DNA of 64,000 bases from Devosia marina (GCF_009758415.1 NZ_WQRF01000002.1:62001-126000); one strand, 5' to 3'. Shown: positions 52,272 through 62,321, counted from the first letter of the stretch. Translations and numbers: made by a program. The notes: generated by a model from the letters alone, not told the origin.

Positions 52272-53498
52272 ATGAGACGAGTTGTCGTCACCGGCATGGG
52301 TATCATTTCTTCGATCGGCAACTCGCTCGACGAGGTGACGGAAAGCCTGCGCACCGCAAAGCCGGGAATCGTATTTGCAGAAGATTATGCCGAGCTTGGC
52401 TTCCGCAGCCAGGTCAAGGGCGATCCGCGCCTTGACCCATTCGAGCAGCTTGACCGCCGCGTCACCCGGTTCATGGGCAAGGGCGCGGCCTGGAACTATC
52501 TGGCCATGCAGCAGGCCATTGCCGATGCCGGCCTGGAAGAGAGCGATATTTCCAACCCCATGACCGGTATTGTCATGGGTTCGGGCGGCGCGTCGACCCG
52601 CACCATCGTGGAAGCCGCCGACATTACCCGCAAGAACAATTCCCCCAAGCGCATCGGGCCGCTGGCCGTGCCCAAGGCCATGGGCTCGACCGCCTCGGCA
52701 ACGCTGGCCACGCCCTTTGGCATCAAGGGCATCAACTACACCATCACCGCCGCCTGCGCGACCTCCAAGCATTGCATTGGCAATGCCATGGAGCAGATCA
52801 TGCTGGGCAAGCAGGACATCGTCTTTGCCGGCGGCCATGAGGATCTGGACTGGACCCTTTCGGACCTGTTCGACGCCATGGGCGCCATGAGTTCGGACTT
52901 CAATGACAACCCAGCCAAGGCCTCACGCGCCTATGACGCGGCCCGCGACGGCTTCGTGATTTCCGGCGGCGCCGGCGTACTGGTGCTGGAGGAATATGAA
53001 CACGCCAAAGCGCGTGGTGCGAAAATCTGGGCTGAGCTGGTCGGCTATGGCGCCACTTCGGACGGGCTCGACATGGTCGCACCCTCGGGCGAAGGCGCCG
53101 AGCGCTGCATGCGCATGGCGTTGCAAAACATCAAGGCGCCCATCGACTATATCAATCCGCACGCCACCTCGACCCCGGTGGGCGATCTGCGCGAGATCGA
53201 AGCGCTGCGCGCGGTCTTTGGCAATGAGGACAAATGCCCGCCCATTTCAGCTACCAAGTCGCTGACCGGGCACAGCCAGGGCGCCACGGGCGTGCATGAA
53301 TCGATCTATTCGATCCTGATGATGGCCAATCGTTTCATCGCCGAAAGCGCCAATATCGAAACCCTCGATCCGGCCTTTGAAGACATGCCGATCCTGCGGG
53401 CGCGTCGCGACGACATCGATCTGGGCTATGTGCTGTCCAATTCGTTCGGCTTTGGCGGGACGAATGCGGCACTGGTGTTCAAGCATCCGGATGCGTGA
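52272..53498 (+). CDS. fabB: 3-oxoacyl-ACP synthase I FabB
   Basis: 408-residue condensing enzyme that elongates the cis-unsaturated acyl chain. Catalytic Cys162 ([14 protein letters not shown]), and the two His in [11 protein letters not shown] and [12 protein letters not shown] are present. GAGGAC upstream of the ATG. Partner of fabA; in many relatives fabI follows, but here a repeat element and a convergent ThiF-like gene come next. Confidence 0.95.
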   Translation: MRRVVVTGMGIISSIGNSLDEVTESLRTAKPGIVFAEDYAELGFRSQVKGDPRLDPFEQLDRRVTRFMGKGAAWNYLAMQQAIADAGLEESDISNPMTGIVMGSGGASTRTIVEAADITRKNNSPKRIGPLAVPKAMGSTASATLATPFGIKGINYTITAACATSKHCIGNAMEQIMLGKQDIVFAGGHEDLDWTLSDLFDAMGAMSSDFNDNPAKASRAYDAARDGFVISGGAGVLVLEEYEHAKARGAKIWAELVGYGATSDGLDMVAPSGEGAERCMRMALQNIKAPIDYINPHATSTPVGDLREIEALRAVFGNEDKCPPISATKSLTGHSQGATGVHESIYSILMMANRFIAESANIETLDPAFEDMPILRARRDDIDLGYVLSNSFGFGGTNAALVFKHPDA

Positions 53499-53506
53499 CC
53501 TTATTC

Positions 53507-53633
53507 TTCTCCCCCTTGGGGAGAAGGTGGCGCGTAGCGCCGGATGAGGGGGTTCTTCCGACGCCTTCGAGATGTGGATACATCCCCCTCACCGACTCGG
53601 CTCCGCCGAGCCACCTCTCCCCGAGGGGGAGAG
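53507..53633. repeat. Palindromic intergenic repeat (CTCCCC type)
   Basis: About 127 bp between convergent genes. Left part CTCCCCCTTGGGGAGAAGGTGGC.. and right part GAGCCACCTCTCCCCGAGGGGGAGAGG are roughly inverted copies; GGATGAGGGGG and CCCCCTCACC also pair. This looks like the long palindromic extragenic repeats common in Hyphomicrobiales, and a shorter relative (CCTCCCCCTAAAGGAGGGAGAGG) lies at 33959-33981. It may act as a bidirectional terminator. Confidence 0.65.
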
Positions 53634-53654
53634 GAACGGGCCGCAGTGCGCAGG

Positions 53655-54386
53655 CTAGTATCCCAACTCCGAAAAGCTGGCCTCTCGCGCATCATAAACC
53701 AGCAGCCGCCCCACTAGCGGTGTTCCGACGCCTGTGGCCAGCTTGATGGCCTCCATGGCCATCAGCGTGCCGATGACGCCGGTCACCGGGCCAAGAATGC
53801 CATTGGCCTCGCAGGAGGGCAGGGCGTCGTCACTGGCAGCGTCGGGATAGAGCGCGGCATGGGCCGGGCCGCCCAGATGCGGCGCAAAGACTGTCAACTG
53901 GCCGGAAAACATCGAGACGGCGCCCGAGACCAGCGGTTTTTCGCGCCTTTCGCACGCCGCCGCGACAATCCGGCGCGTGACCAGATTATCGGTGCCGTCG
54001 AGGATGATGTCGGCATGGACGATCAGGTGATCTGCGTTGGCCTTAGTGATTGCCTCGGCGTGGAGGTCCAGCCCGACATGCGGATTGAGGGCGCCTGCAA
54101 AGGCCCCAGCGCTTGCCGCCTTGCCGGTGCCGATGGCGGCGGTCGTGTGGACCACCTGCCGTTGCAGATTGGAGAGCGAGACCGTGTCCGGGTCGACGAT
54201 GGACAAGTGACCGACACCGGCCGCGGCCAGATAGGCGATGGCCGGACTGCCCAGCCCGCCGGCGCCCACCACCAGCACGCGCGCAGCTTTAAGCTTCTGC
54301 TGGGCCGCCCCACCAAACCCCTTGAGCACCAGATGGCGCGCATAGCGCCGCGTCTCCTCGGAGGTGAGCGGGGTGTCAAAGGCCAA
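53655..54386 (-). CDS. ThiF/MoeB/HesA family adenylyltransferase
   Basis: 243-residue E1-like enzyme that would adenylate the C-terminus of a ubiquitin-like sulfur carrier (MoaD or ThiS). Motifs: RYARHLVLKGFGG, nucleotide loop VVGAGGLGSPAIAYLAAAGVG, DGTDNLVTR and the late CEANGILGPVTGVIGTLMA. The zinc CxxC pairs of MoeB are absent, so it is a short HesA/ThiF form. Start uncertain: TTG 54386 gives the family-like [18 protein letters not shown]; a TTG at 54422 also exists. It overlaps the DUF2259 gene end. Confidence 0.85.
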   Translation of the reverse strand: MAFDTPLTSEETRRYARHLVLKGFGGAAQQKLKAARVLVVGAGGLGSPAIAYLAAAGVGHLSIVDPDTVSLSNLQRQVVHTTAAIGTGKAASAGAFAGALNPHVGLDLHAEAITKANADHLIVHADIILDGTDNLVTRRIVAAACERREKPLVSGAVSMFSGQLTVFAPHLGGPAHAALYPDAASDDALPSCEANGILGPVTGVIGTLMAMEAIKLATGVGTPLVGRLLVYDAREASFSELGY

Positions 54387-55128
54387 GGGGAACCGCCAGG
54401 AAGCGCCGGTCCGGCCCTTCAAAGCCGCCCGGGTAGACCGAGATAATGGCCACGGCGTTGGAGAGCGTCGTGCCCTGGAACGGCATCACCACCGAATGGA
54501 TGCGATAGTCGGTCGGGCAGCCGCGCGAGCGGGGCAGATTGCCGTCGCGATGGATCAGGCGGGTGGTGCCGCTATCGGCAATCGAGAGCTCATAGCCCTT
54601 GGGGGCCACGCCGAACCATTCTGCACAGGGGCTGGTGGCCGCTGTCTCGAAAGTGCCTAGCGTGAGTGTGTAGTCGCCCGATACCGCGCCCGGCCAATAG
54701 GCCGGCGCCCCGAAATTGAGGCTCGCCCCATCCGTGTCGGGCACGCCATCCCCGATCAGCGCGGCGATCTCCACCGGCACATCGATCGAAAAGCTCTCGA
54801 TATGGCTGGTGGCCTTGTCGGCGACCGCCGCCCGGATGTCCTCAAGGCTGGTCTCTTCGCTTTCGGCCTGCAGCCGCACCGGCGTGCCCACGACCCAGCT
54901 ATCGGTATCAAGATCCACGACATAGAGGTTGGAATAGGCAAAGCCCGATCCGTCCTGAATGCCGAATTCCTCAAAGGCGAAATAGCGGAAATCGGGCGAG
55001 AACCCGACATAGTCGATCAGGGCCCGATCACCGGCCAGGGCCGGTTGGCTGAAGCCCCAGAGGACCAGCGCGCTAGCGGCCAGTCGAGCCGTGGCCGCCA
55101 GTCCCGCGTTCGGTTGCATCGAGTTCAT
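54376..55128 (-). CDS. DUF2259 domain secreted protein
   Basis: 250-residue predicted exported protein. Signal peptide ([18 protein letters not shown]) followed by DUF2259 with the hallmark [34 protein letters not shown]. Likely periplasmic; function unknown. Start ATG 55128 or 55119, both inside the end of dut (about 50-bp overlap), which suggests coupling. A ThiF-like gene follows. Confidence 0.8.
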   Translation of the reverse strand: MNSMQPNAGLAATARLAASALVLWGFSQPALAGDRALIDYVGFSPDFRYFAFEEFGIQDGSGFAYSNLYVVDLDTDSWVVGTPVRLQAESEETSLEDIRAAVADKATSHIESFSIDVPVEIAALIGDGVPDTDGASLNFGAPAYWPGAVSGDYTLTLGTFETAATSPCAEWFGVAPKGYELSIADSGTTRLIHRDGNLPRSRGCPTDYRIHSVVMPFQGTTLSNAVAIISVYPGGFEGPDRRFLAVPLGL

Positions 55129-55525
55129 CCACTTCCACCAGTTCCACGGCGCTGACCTGCGCCACCACCATCTGCGCCACGCGCTCGCCACGGCTGAGCG
55201 CAAAGGGCAGTTTGCCATGGTTGATCAACATGATTTTGACTTCACCGCGATAATCCGCGTCAACGGTGCCAGGCGAGTTGAGTACTGTGACGCCGTGCTT
55301 GGCGGCCAGGCCCGAGCGGGGCCGGATCTGCGCCTCATAGCCCTCGGGCAGGGCAATGCTGAGCCCGGTGGGCACCAAGGCATAGTCGCCCGGCGCGATG
55401 GTCAGGGTCTCCCCGGCTTCGATGGCGGCGCACAGGTCAAGCCCAGCCGCACCGGCAGTCTGCTGGCGCGGCAGGGGCAGGCCCGCGCCATGCGCGAGCC
55501 ATTTCACATTGATCCGGACTGTCAT
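55073..55525 (-). CDS. dut: dUTP diphosphatase
   Basis: 150-residue trimeric dUTPase. Motifs in order: AGLDLCAAI (I), [10 protein letters not shown] (II), [13 protein letters not shown] (III), RVAQMV (IV) and the C-terminal [10 protein letters not shown] (V). Lowers dUTP and provides dUMP for thymidylate. ATGA overlap with the lipoprotein gene upstream; overlaps DUF2259 downstream. Confidence 0.96.
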   Translation of the reverse strand: MTVRINVKWLAHGAGLPLPRQQTAGAAGLDLCAAIEAGETLTIAPGDYALVPTGLSIALPEGYEAQIRPRSGLAAKHGVTVLNSPGTVDADYRGEVKIMLINHGKLPFALSRGERVAQMVVAQVSAVELVEVDELDATERGTGGHGSTGR

Positions 55526-56121
55526 GGTGCCCGCACCACGGCAAACAATTCATCGGGCAAGCCGGCATCGCCATTGATCAAGGCGAGCATGTCGATCACC
55601 TGTTCGGCGCGGGTCCTGTCGGCCGAGATGGTCATGTTGGTTTCGATGATTTCGGCGCCGGAAATGCCGATGGTCATGGTGCGGCCTTCAAAGAAGGCCT
55701 CGACCATCTGGCGGGTCTGCTCGTCCATGTCGTCTTCGGCACCCAGTTCGGCCTGCATGTCCGCCGTGGGCAGAGCCACGCGAACCAGACCCGGACCGGC
55801 TTGGGTGAAGCTCATGCCGCCTTCATCCTGCCCCAGATCGAGATCGGCGAAATTGCCCTCCTCAATGATGATGCAGGTGGCGCTGCCATCGCCATTCTCG
55901 GTCAGTTCACCCTCGGTGCAGAAACTGTCGTCCTGCTCCTGGCCGCTTTCGGCGCTCATCTTGACCATGGAGTAGATGTCGGCACTCATGACCTGGGTCA
56001 TGGTCGCCTGGGCCGTGCTGGGGCTGGTGATGGCCACATCGATATTGACGTCGATGCAACCGGCCAGTCCCGCTGCCAGCAAAGCGGCCGCAGCCAGCTT
56101 GCCGAAAAGTTTGACGCTCAT
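55522..56121 (-). CDS. Predicted lipoprotein
   Basis: 199-residue protein with a lipoprotein signal ([15 protein letters not shown], lipobox LAGC at residue 22). The mature part is acidic and rich in Asp/Glu/Met, has a Cys pair ([17 protein letters not shown]) and no recognised domain; it resembles the DUF-type lipoproteins that start [24 protein letters not shown] 56121. It takes the place between ubiB and dut where relatives often carry coaBC. Function unknown; envelope location likely. Confidence 0.75.
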   Translation of the reverse strand: MSVKLFGKLAAAALLAAGLAGCIDVNIDVAITSPSTAQATMTQVMSADIYSMVKMSAESGQEQDDSFCTEGELTENGDGSATCIIIEEGNFADLDLGQDEGGMSFTQAGPGLVRVALPTADMQAELGAEDDMDEQTRQMVEAFFEGRTMTIGISGAEIIETNMTISADRTRAEQVIDMLALINGDAGLPDELFAVVRAP

Positions 56122-56216
56122 AAAGCTTCTCCCGTGCTTGACGGCGGCCGCCGCCGGTGAACGCAATCTATGTGCCGAGCCGCGCCATGAACAGATCATC
56201 GCGCCGCCTTCTGGGG

Positions 56217-57761
56217 TCAGCTTCCAACCAGCACGCGCCAGATCAGGGCCAGGATCAGCCCCAATGCGGCGAACAAGACGACCAGCACCGTATTGCGCAT
56301 CAGCCTGTCGCGCGGGCGGTTGACCATGGCACGGTGCTCGGCCAGCGCCAGCTCGGCCTGGGCGATCAGCGCCGGCACCCGTCCGGCCGCCTCGCCAATC
56401 CGGCTCAGATGCCCGGCCAGATCCTCGATCCGGCCTAGCGGGCCCTCCTCGCGCCGCAGCCATTCCCCGACCACAGGCTCGGCCACCGTCCAGATGTCGA
56501 GATCCGGGTCGAGCGTGCGCGCCACGCCCTCCACCAGCACCATCGACTTTTGCAGCAGCACCAGCTCGGGCCGGGTCTGCATGTCGAACAGATCGGTGAT
56601 GGTGAAGAGCTGGCCCAGCACCTTGGCCATGGAAATGTCGGCGGCCGTGCGCCCATGCAGCGGCTCGCCAATCGAGCGGATGGCCAGGGCAAAATCCTCG
56701 ACCGACTGGGTCTTGGGCACATAGCCCACATCGAAATGGCGCTGCGCCACCAGACGATAATTGCGGGTGATGAAACCGTAGAGAATATCGGCGAGAAACC
56801 GGCGCTCATCCTTGCCGATCCGGCCCATTATGCCGAAGTCGACCGCGATCACATCGCCGGTTCTGGGGTCGGCAAACAGATTGCCCGGATGCATATCGGC
56901 ATGAAAATAGCCGTCGCGAATGGCATGGCGCAGAAAGCTCTGCAACAATTTGGCGGCCAGCGCCTTGCGGTCGATCCCGGCCTTGTCGATCGCGGCATGG
57001 TCGCGGATGGGAATGCCATGCATCCAGCTTGTGGTCAGTACGTTCTGCGCCACCTGGTCCCAGTGCACTTGCGGAATGACAAAGCCCTCGTCATTCCGGA
57101 TATTCTCGGCCATTTCGGAGATGGCGGCGGCTTCGAGCCGCAGATCCAGTTCGAGCCGCATGGAATGATCAAGCGTGCGCACCACCTCGGTGGGCCTGAG
57201 ACGCCGGCTGGCAGGTGACAGGGTCTCGGCCAGTCTGGCACCGGCATAGAGGCTGTCGGTATCGGCATGAAAGCGCTCGGCAATGCCCGGGCGCAGCATT
57301 TTCACCGCCACCAGCTTGGGGACTTCGCCCGGTGCGCGCAGCCGCGCCTTGTGCACCTGGGCAATGGAGGCGGCAGCAATGGGCTCGCTGATTTCGGTCA
57401 GCTGCGCGGCCTTGTCACCCAGGGCGGTCTTAAGAATGCCCGGCACCAGCTTGGGGTCGAAGGGTGGCATCTTGTCCTGCAGGCCGGAAAGATCGGCTGC
57501 GGCCTGAATCCCGACAATGTCGGGCCGAGTGGCCAGGGTCTGGCCGAATTTCACATAGGATGGCCCGAGCTTGTGCAGTGCGGCGTTGAGGCGCTCGATG
57601 CTGCCGGTCTTGCGCACGGCGCGGCGCTCCAGGAGGCGCGCCATGGATATGCCGGCCTTCATCATGGGGGGCAGTGCCTGGGCGGGCAGCACGGAAAACG
57701 CGCCCTCGCGCGCCAGCACCCAGCCGGCATGGAACAGGCGGAAGGTCGAGGCGATGGACAT
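56217..57761 (-). CDS. ubiB: UbiB, ABC1/ADCK-family atypical kinase for ubiquinone synthesis
   Basis: 514-residue UbiB protein needed for ubiquinone synthesis at the membrane. KxGQ motif PSYVKFGQTLATRPD, Ala-rich loop PIAAASIAQVHKA, VAVKML (Lys), and the kinase-like HADMHPGNLFADPRTGDVIAVDFGIMG. Two C-terminal membrane helices (NTVLVVLFAALGLILALIW). Starts 3 bp after ubiE, same strand. Confidence 0.95.
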   Translation of the reverse strand: MSIASTFRLFHAGWVLAREGAFSVLPAQALPPMMKAGISMARLLERRAVRKTGSIERLNAALHKLGPSYVKFGQTLATRPDIVGIQAAADLSGLQDKMPPFDPKLVPGILKTALGDKAAQLTEISEPIAAASIAQVHKARLRAPGEVPKLVAVKMLRPGIAERFHADTDSLYAGARLAETLSPASRRLRPTEVVRTLDHSMRLELDLRLEAAAISEMAENIRNDEGFVIPQVHWDQVAQNVLTTSWMHGIPIRDHAAIDKAGIDRKALAAKLLQSFLRHAIRDGYFHADMHPGNLFADPRTGDVIAVDFGIMGRIGKDERRFLADILYGFITRNYRLVAQRHFDVGYVPKTQSVEDFALAIRSIGEPLHGRTAADISMAKVLGQLFTITDLFDMQTRPELVLLQKSMVLVEGVARTLDPDLDIWTVAEPVVGEWLRREEGPLGRIEDLAGHLSRIGEAAGRVPALIAQAELALAEHRAMVNRPRDRLMRNTVLVVLFAALGLILALIWRVLVGS

Positions 57762-57764
57762 GCG

Positions 57765-58529
57765 CTAGAGTTTCCAGCCCGAAAACAATGTCGCGATATT
57801 GCCGGTAAAACTCTGATGCTTGACGCGCCTGAACCCCGCCTGCCCCAGCATGGCCGAAAACTCGGCCGGGTCCGGGAATTTACGGATCGATTCGATGAAG
57901 TACTGGTAGGGCTGCGCGTCGCCGGTCACGACCCGGCCCATGGGCGGGATGAGCTGGTCGGAATAGAGACTGTAGACGGCGTCGAACCCCGGCACGTCGA
58001 CCTGGGAAAATTCGAGCACCAGAATGCGGCCGCCGCGCTTGAGCACCCGATGGGCCTCATCCAGCGCCTTCTGGATGCGCGGCACATTGCGAATGCCAAA
58101 AGCAATCGTATAGGCGTCAAAGCTGTTGCTCTCGAAGGGCAGCTCTTCGGCGTTGGCTTCCTGAAACCGGACCTGGCCCGGATAGCGCCAGCCCTTGGCT
58201 CGCTCCGCCCCCACACGCAGCATGTCTGCATTGATGTCGGAAACGATAACGTCTGCATAGCCGAGTGAGGCATTGACGATACGCTCGCCGATATCTCCGG
58301 TGCCCCCGGCCATGTCGAGCACCTTATAGGGACGCGATCCGGCCTTGGGAGGCGCCAGCTCTGCAACCATTGCGTCCTTCCAGAGCCGGTGCACGCCCAT
58401 GCTCATCAAATCGTTCATCAGGTCGTAGCGATCGGCGACATCGTGGAACACCTTGTCCACCAGCCCCTGCTTGTCCTCCAGGGCGACGGTCTGTTCGCCG
58501 AAATGGGTCGTCTCGCGGGTCTCGGTCAT
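57765..58529 (-). CDS. ubiE: Ubiquinone/menaquinone C-methyltransferase UbiE
   Basis: 254-residue SAM-dependent C-methyltransferase of the quinone pathway. Motif [16 protein letters not shown], post-[12 protein letters not shown], and the UbiE signatures [18 protein letters not shown] and [17 protein letters not shown]. Start ATG 58529 with AAGG 8 bp upstream. Divergent from mutM (114 bp), with ubiB directly downstream. Confidence 0.95.
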   Translation of the reverse strand: MTETRETTHFGEQTVALEDKQGLVDKVFHDVADRYDLMNDLMSMGVHRLWKDAMVAELAPPKAGSRPYKVLDMAGGTGDIGERIVNASLGYADVIVSDINADMLRVGAERAKGWRYPGQVRFQEANAEELPFESNSFDAYTIAFGIRNVPRIQKALDEAHRVLKRGGRILVLEFSQVDVPGFDAVYSLYSDQLIPPMGRVVTGDAQPYQYFIESIRKFPDPAEFSAMLGQAGFRRVKHQSFTGNIATLFSGWKL

Positions 58530-58643
58530 GGCAAGGGCCTTTTTCAACCGGCATTGGGGTCGATAGATTGTGTATCGTCCCTATACATAAGCCTTTATGG
58601 CTTGCCCATGCCACAAAGCCGCGCAGGGTGAAGGAGTTGTCAC

Positions 58644-59528
58644 ATGCCCGAACTGCCCGAGGTCGAAACCGTGCGCCGGGGTCTGGCGCCCTGGCTTGAG
58701 GGTGCGACCATCGAGAGCGTGACGCTCAACCGGCCCAATCTGCGCTTTCCCTTTCCGAACGGATTAAAGGGCGCGCTGGAGGGCCAGGAGGTCACCCATG
58801 TCGGGCGGCGGGCCAAATATCTGCTGCTCGGGCTCTCGGGTGGTGCGACCCTGCTCAGCCATCTGGGTATGACCGGCTCCTGGCGCTTTGCCGAGCATCC
58901 CATCGACAAGCCGCCACGATATTATGAGCCTGGCATCGAACCGAAGCACGACCATATGATCTGGACGCTCGACCATCCAGACCACGGACGCAGCCACCTG
59001 ATCTATGCCGATCCGCGGCGTTTCGGCTTCATCGACCTCTATGCCGACCTCGCAGCCAGTCCCTATCTGCAGGGGCTGGGGCCTGAACCGCTGGGCAATG
59101 AATTCTCCGCGGCACAACTGGCCGCTGCCTTTGCCGGCAAGAAGACGCCGGTCAAGGCGGCCCTGCTCGACCAAAGGGTAGTGGCCGGACTGGGCAATAT
59201 CTACGTGGCCGAGGCGCTGCACCGCGCCCATATTCTGCCCACCGTGCTGGCGGGGAGCCTGGTGACCAAGACTGGAAGGCCCAAAAAAGCGTTGGAAGAC
59301 CTGGCCTTTGCCGTGCGAGAAGTGCTCACTGCCGCCATTGAGGTGGGCGGTTCCACCATTCGCGATTTCCGAAGCGTGGAAGGGGCGGGCTACTTCCAGC
59401 ACAATTTTGCCGTCTATGACCGGGAGGGGGACCCCTGCCCGACCCCAATGTGCAAGGGTATTGTCCAGCGCATCGTGCAATCGGGTCGCTCGACCTTCTA
59501 TTGTCCGAAATGCCAGAAGGCGCCTTGA
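58644..59528 (+). CDS. mutM: Formamidopyrimidine-DNA glycosylase
   Basis: 294-residue base-excision repair enzyme for 8-oxoguanine. MPELPEVETVRRGL (catalytic Pro1 after Met removal, Glu2), the LSHLGMTGSW loop and a C-terminal zinc finger CPTPMC...GRSTFYCPKC with the C-x4-C spacing common in Alphaproteobacteria. Both AP-lyase and glycosylase residues are present. rpsT follows 160 bp downstream. Confidence 0.95.
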   Translation: MPELPEVETVRRGLAPWLEGATIESVTLNRPNLRFPFPNGLKGALEGQEVTHVGRRAKYLLLGLSGGATLLSHLGMTGSWRFAEHPIDKPPRYYEPGIEPKHDHMIWTLDHPDHGRSHLIYADPRRFGFIDLYADLAASPYLQGLGPEPLGNEFSAAQLAAAFAGKKTPVKAALLDQRVVAGLGNIYVAEALHRAHILPTVLAGSLVTKTGRPKKALEDLAFAVREVLTAAIEVGGSTIRDFRSVEGAGYFQHNFAVYDREGDPCPTPMCKGIVQRIVQSGRSTFYCPKCQKAP

Positions 59529-59594
59529 GGGCACCGCCGGGCGCCTGAATCCAGTTGACGCCCTCCGGCCTATGTCCTATAGACCCCCCGACTT

Positions 59595-59622
59595 GGCGGC
59601 AGCGTGCCGCCGCTTTCATTTC
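59595..59622 (+). terminator. Weak terminator candidate after mutM
   Basis: Stem GGCGGC (59595-59600) / GCCGCC (59606-59611), loop AGCGT, then GCTTTCATTTC. The U-run is poor. A second small hairpin (GCGCC/GGCGC, 59639-59653) lies in the rpsT leader. Confidence 0.4.
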
Positions 59623-59688
59623 ATCCCGGAAGGTTGGGGCGCCCTTTAGGCGCACAGTCTGCCGGTTGGACGACCCAAGAGGACCACC

Positions 59689-59955
59689 ATGGCCAATACG
59701 CCGTCAGCCAAGAAGGCGACCCGCAAGATTGCTGCCCGCACCGCGATCAACAAGTCGCGTCGGAGCCGCGTGCGTACGTTCATTCGCAAGGTCGAGGAAG
59801 CGATCACCGCTGGCGATCATGCAACTGCCTTCGCTGCGCTCAAGGCTGCCGAGCCCGAGATCCACCGCGCTGCCGGCAAGGGCATTGTCCATGCCAATCT
59901 GGCGGCCCGCAAGGTCTCCCGCCTCAATAGCCGCGTTAAGGCCCTCTCCGCCTAA
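59689..59955 (+). CDS. rpsT: 30S ribosomal protein S20
   Basis: 88-residue Lys/Arg/Ala-rich S20: [31 protein letters not shown], ending [10 protein letters not shown]. Binds 16S rRNA early in assembly. ATG 59689 preceded by AGAGGA. A strong terminator follows 50 bp after the stop. Confidence 0.97.
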   Translation: MANTPSAKKATRKIAARTAINKSRRSRVRTFIRKVEEAITAGDHATAFAALKAAEPEIHRAAGKGIVHANLAARKVSRLNSRVKALSA

Positions 59956-60006
59956 TTCGCGGTCGGTCAAGGCGCTTCTTGGCAAGCGACCGATGCGCTA
60001 CAATCC

Positions 60007-60029
60007 GGGCTCCGCAAGGAGCCCTTTTT
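60007..60029 (+). terminator. Terminator of rpsT
   Basis: Perfect 7-bp stem GGGCTCC (60007-60013) / GGAGCCC (60018-60024), GCAA tetraloop, followed by TTTTTGTTG. Confidence 0.9.
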
Positions 60030-60247
60030 GTTGTATGGTAGCCAGGCAGGTTTTTTCGCCATTGTTTTGTCACATGACTAAATGGTGACACTCTCTCTTG
60101 CGGTAGAACGAAGCGTGAAGGGGTGTTTTTTCCTAGCGTTGTCAGTGGGTTCGCTCATCTGTCAGGTCATGGTTGGCGTTGCGGCCGAGGGCAGAAAATA
60201 GGTGCGGTGAAAAATTATTTTACCATGTCGAAAGCCGCTAAGTGTTC

Positions 60248-60347
60248 GAATCTGCCTTGAGTCACAGGCCCTTGCCGGAGGTCACTTTTTGACCCCGGTG
60301 GGCGCTAAAAATACAGCCTCAGAGTCAAGCCCCTTTTTCAATGATTC
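60248..60347. promoter_or_regulatory. Cluster of four GANTC methylation sites upstream of dnaA
   Basis: GAATC 60248-60252, GAGTC 60259-60263, GAGTC 60322-60326 and GATTC 60343-60347. Random expectation is about one per 256 bp. GANTC is the target of the cell-cycle methyltransferase CcrM; in Caulobacter the dnaA promoter responds to such methylation. Similar control here is inferred. Confidence 0.5.
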
Positions 60348-60764
60348 ACGTGTTGCGGGTCCCATTTCGTGCCTCTAATGTACATCTGCCGACGGGGAAA
60401 AAGAGGGGTGGAACGACCCTCCTGACCCATCGGTCGTCTCCCGCCAGGGGGTCGGATTTGGGGCAGTGCCGGCAGCGATGCCGGTCATTTCAGCCAGTGA
60501 TTTTTGTGTCGGCCGCAATTGCTGTGGTCCGTCGAATTTGAGTTGGCAGCGTTCATTCGACCACAGGCCGGGCAGGCCGGGTTCTAGTGAAAGGTCAAGT
60601 TGCAAACGGCGGCTTCAAGCCGCCGGACAATAATGTTGTGCCCGCATGAGCGGGCGCAGGGGCGAAGCTGTGTCCTGTTGCAGGCCGTTACGAGGCGGGC
60701 GGACACATCAAACAGATCAGGGGCATTTCCGGGGCTTTGCGGACCGGAGAGGCGGCAAAACAGA

Positions 60765-62321
60765 ATGGGGCAAGACAAGATGATGCGACAGGCGACTGCG
60801 GGAAGAGACGATTGGGCTGCGGCCGACTCCTCTTCTCCTTCCAATACCAGCAAAGGCGGTACTCCTGTCATGGCCATGTCCGACGTTTCCTCCCAGGACC
60901 AGCGCGAACTCTGGACCCGTGTGCGGGCCCGACTGAAAGCGAGCGTGGGTGAAGACGTCTTTGCCTCCTGGTTTGCGCGCCTTGAGCTTGAGGAGCTGGT
61001 GGACGATCTGGTGCATTTGAGCGCGCCGACGCGGTTCCTCTGTTCCTGGGTGCAGTCCAACTATGCCGATCGCATTGTAGAAGCGTTCCGCAACGATGTT
61101 CCGGAGGCGGCGCGCCTGCAGGTGACCATGCGGGTCAATGGCCAGGCCCGTCCCCGCCTTGCCCCGGTCGCCGAAGTCGTCCCCGAAGCGCCCGCGACCC
61201 ACCAGCAGTCCGCGCCTGTCGCCGCGGCGCCCGCCACCCCGCGTCTGGTGCGCGACAATGCCAAGTCCGGCGACGCCCTTTCGGGCAGCGCCATCGACCC
61301 ACGCATGACCTTTGAAAGTTTCGTGGCCGGGTCGGCCAATGAGATGGCGCTGGGCGTTGCCAAGCAGATCGCCAATGCCGCCATCAACAATGCCGTGACC
61401 TTCAATCCGGTCTATATTCATTCCACCGTGGGCCTGGGCAAGTCGCACTTGCTCAATGCTATTGCCCATGCCGTCGGCCAGGCCGACCCGTCCAAGAATA
61501 TCGTCTATCTGACCGCCGACCACTTCATGTACCATTTCATCACCGCCGTGCAACGCCAGAGCGCGCTCGGCTTCAAGGAATGGCTGCGCCGGGTCGACCT
61601 GCTGCTGATCGACGACATGCAGTTCCTGCAGGGCAAGTCGGCGACCGAATTCGGCCACACGCTGGGCGCCCTGCTGACCGGCGCCAAGCAGGTGGTCGTT
61701 GCGGGCGATGCGCCGCCGCGCGATCTCGAAATGCTCGACGAACGCGTCCGCTCGCGCCTCTCCGGCGGGCTGGTCGTGCCGATCTCGACCTTCGATCATG
61801 AATTGCGCCGCGACATCGTCCAGCGCCGGGCCGACCAGGTCAATTCCCGTTTCGGCATGCAGTTCCCGGTTGCCGTGATCGACTATATCGCCCGCGCCGT
61901 GGTCAGCCATGGCCGCGATCTCGACGGTGCCGTCAACCGGCTCGTCGCTGCCAACCAGCTCACCGGCGAACTGATCACCGTGCCGCTGGCCGAAAAGACC
62001 CTGGCCGACCTGATCCGCGCCCGCGACGCCAAGCGCGTCCGCATCGAGGATATTCTCAAGATCGTCTCGCGCCACTACAAGGTGCCGCGCAACGAATTGC
62101 TCTCGGCCCGCCGTTCGCGCGACGTGGTACGCCCGCGCCAGATCGCCATGTATCTGGCCAAGGCCCTGACCAGCCGCTCCCTGCCCGAGATCGGGCGGCG
62201 CTTCGGTGGTCGTGACCACACCACGGTGCTCCACTCGGTGCGCAAGGTCGAGCAGATGATCAAGGACGATCTGGAGCTGGGCCAGGAAATCGAACTGCTC
62301 AAGCGCATGCTTGAGGAATAG
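60765..62321 (+). CDS. dnaA: Chromosomal replication initiator DnaA
   Basis: 518 residues from ATG 60765 (GGAGAGG 12 bp upstream); ATG 60780 or 60870 are alternatives, the last giving the usual 483 residues. Domain I DQRELWTRVRARLKASVGEDVFASWF, Pro/Ala-rich linker (about 120-175), AAA+ domain with Walker A STVGLGKSHLLNA (about 222) and Walker B LLLIDDMQFL, and domain IV with the DnaA-box signature GGRDHTTVLHSV. Initiates replication. The 810-bp leader region suggests cell-cycle control. Confidence 0.95.
   Translation: MGQDKMMRQATAGRDDWAAADSSSPSNTSKGGTPVMAMSDVSSQDQRELWTRVRARLKASVGEDVFASWFARLELEELVDDLVHLSAPTRFLCSWVQSNYADRIVEAFRNDVPEAARLQVTMRVNGQARPRLAPVAEVVPEAPATHQQSAPVAAAPATPRLVRDNAKSGDALSGSAIDPRMTFESFVAGSANEMALGVAKQIANAAINNAVTFNPVYIHSTVGLGKSHLLNAIAHAVGQADPSKNIVYLTADHFMYHFITAVQRQSALGFKEWLRRVDLLLIDDMQFLQGKSATEFGHTLGALLTGAKQVVVAGDAPPRDLEMLDERVRSRLSGGLVVPISTFDHELRRDIVQRRADQVNSRFGMQFPVAVIDYIARAVVSHGRDLDGAVNRLVAANQLTGELITVPLAEKTLADLIRARDAKRVRIEDILKIVSRHYKVPRNELLSARRSRDVVRPRQIAMYLAKALTSRSLPEIGRRFGGRDHTTVLHSVRKVEQMIKDDLELGQEIELLKRMLEE

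Larger units (their letters stand above)
59956..60764. other. Long dnaA upstream region
   Basis: About 810 bp with no supported gene. It contains the rpsT terminator (60007-60029), an AT-rich stretch (about 60200-60240) and a cluster of four GANTC sites (60248-60347). I found no TTATCCACA-type DnaA boxes, so it does not look like oriC. Probably a complex dnaA promoter with a long leader. Confidence 0.6.

Noticed and set aside
60341-60541. Short plus-strand open frame in the dnaA leader
   Set aside because: Composition and lack of an SD do not support it; more likely leader sequence.
59956-60764. Possible oriC upstream of dnaA
   Set aside because: No DnaA-box-like TTATCCACA sites or 13-mer repeats were found; alphaproteobacterial origins usually lie near hemE.
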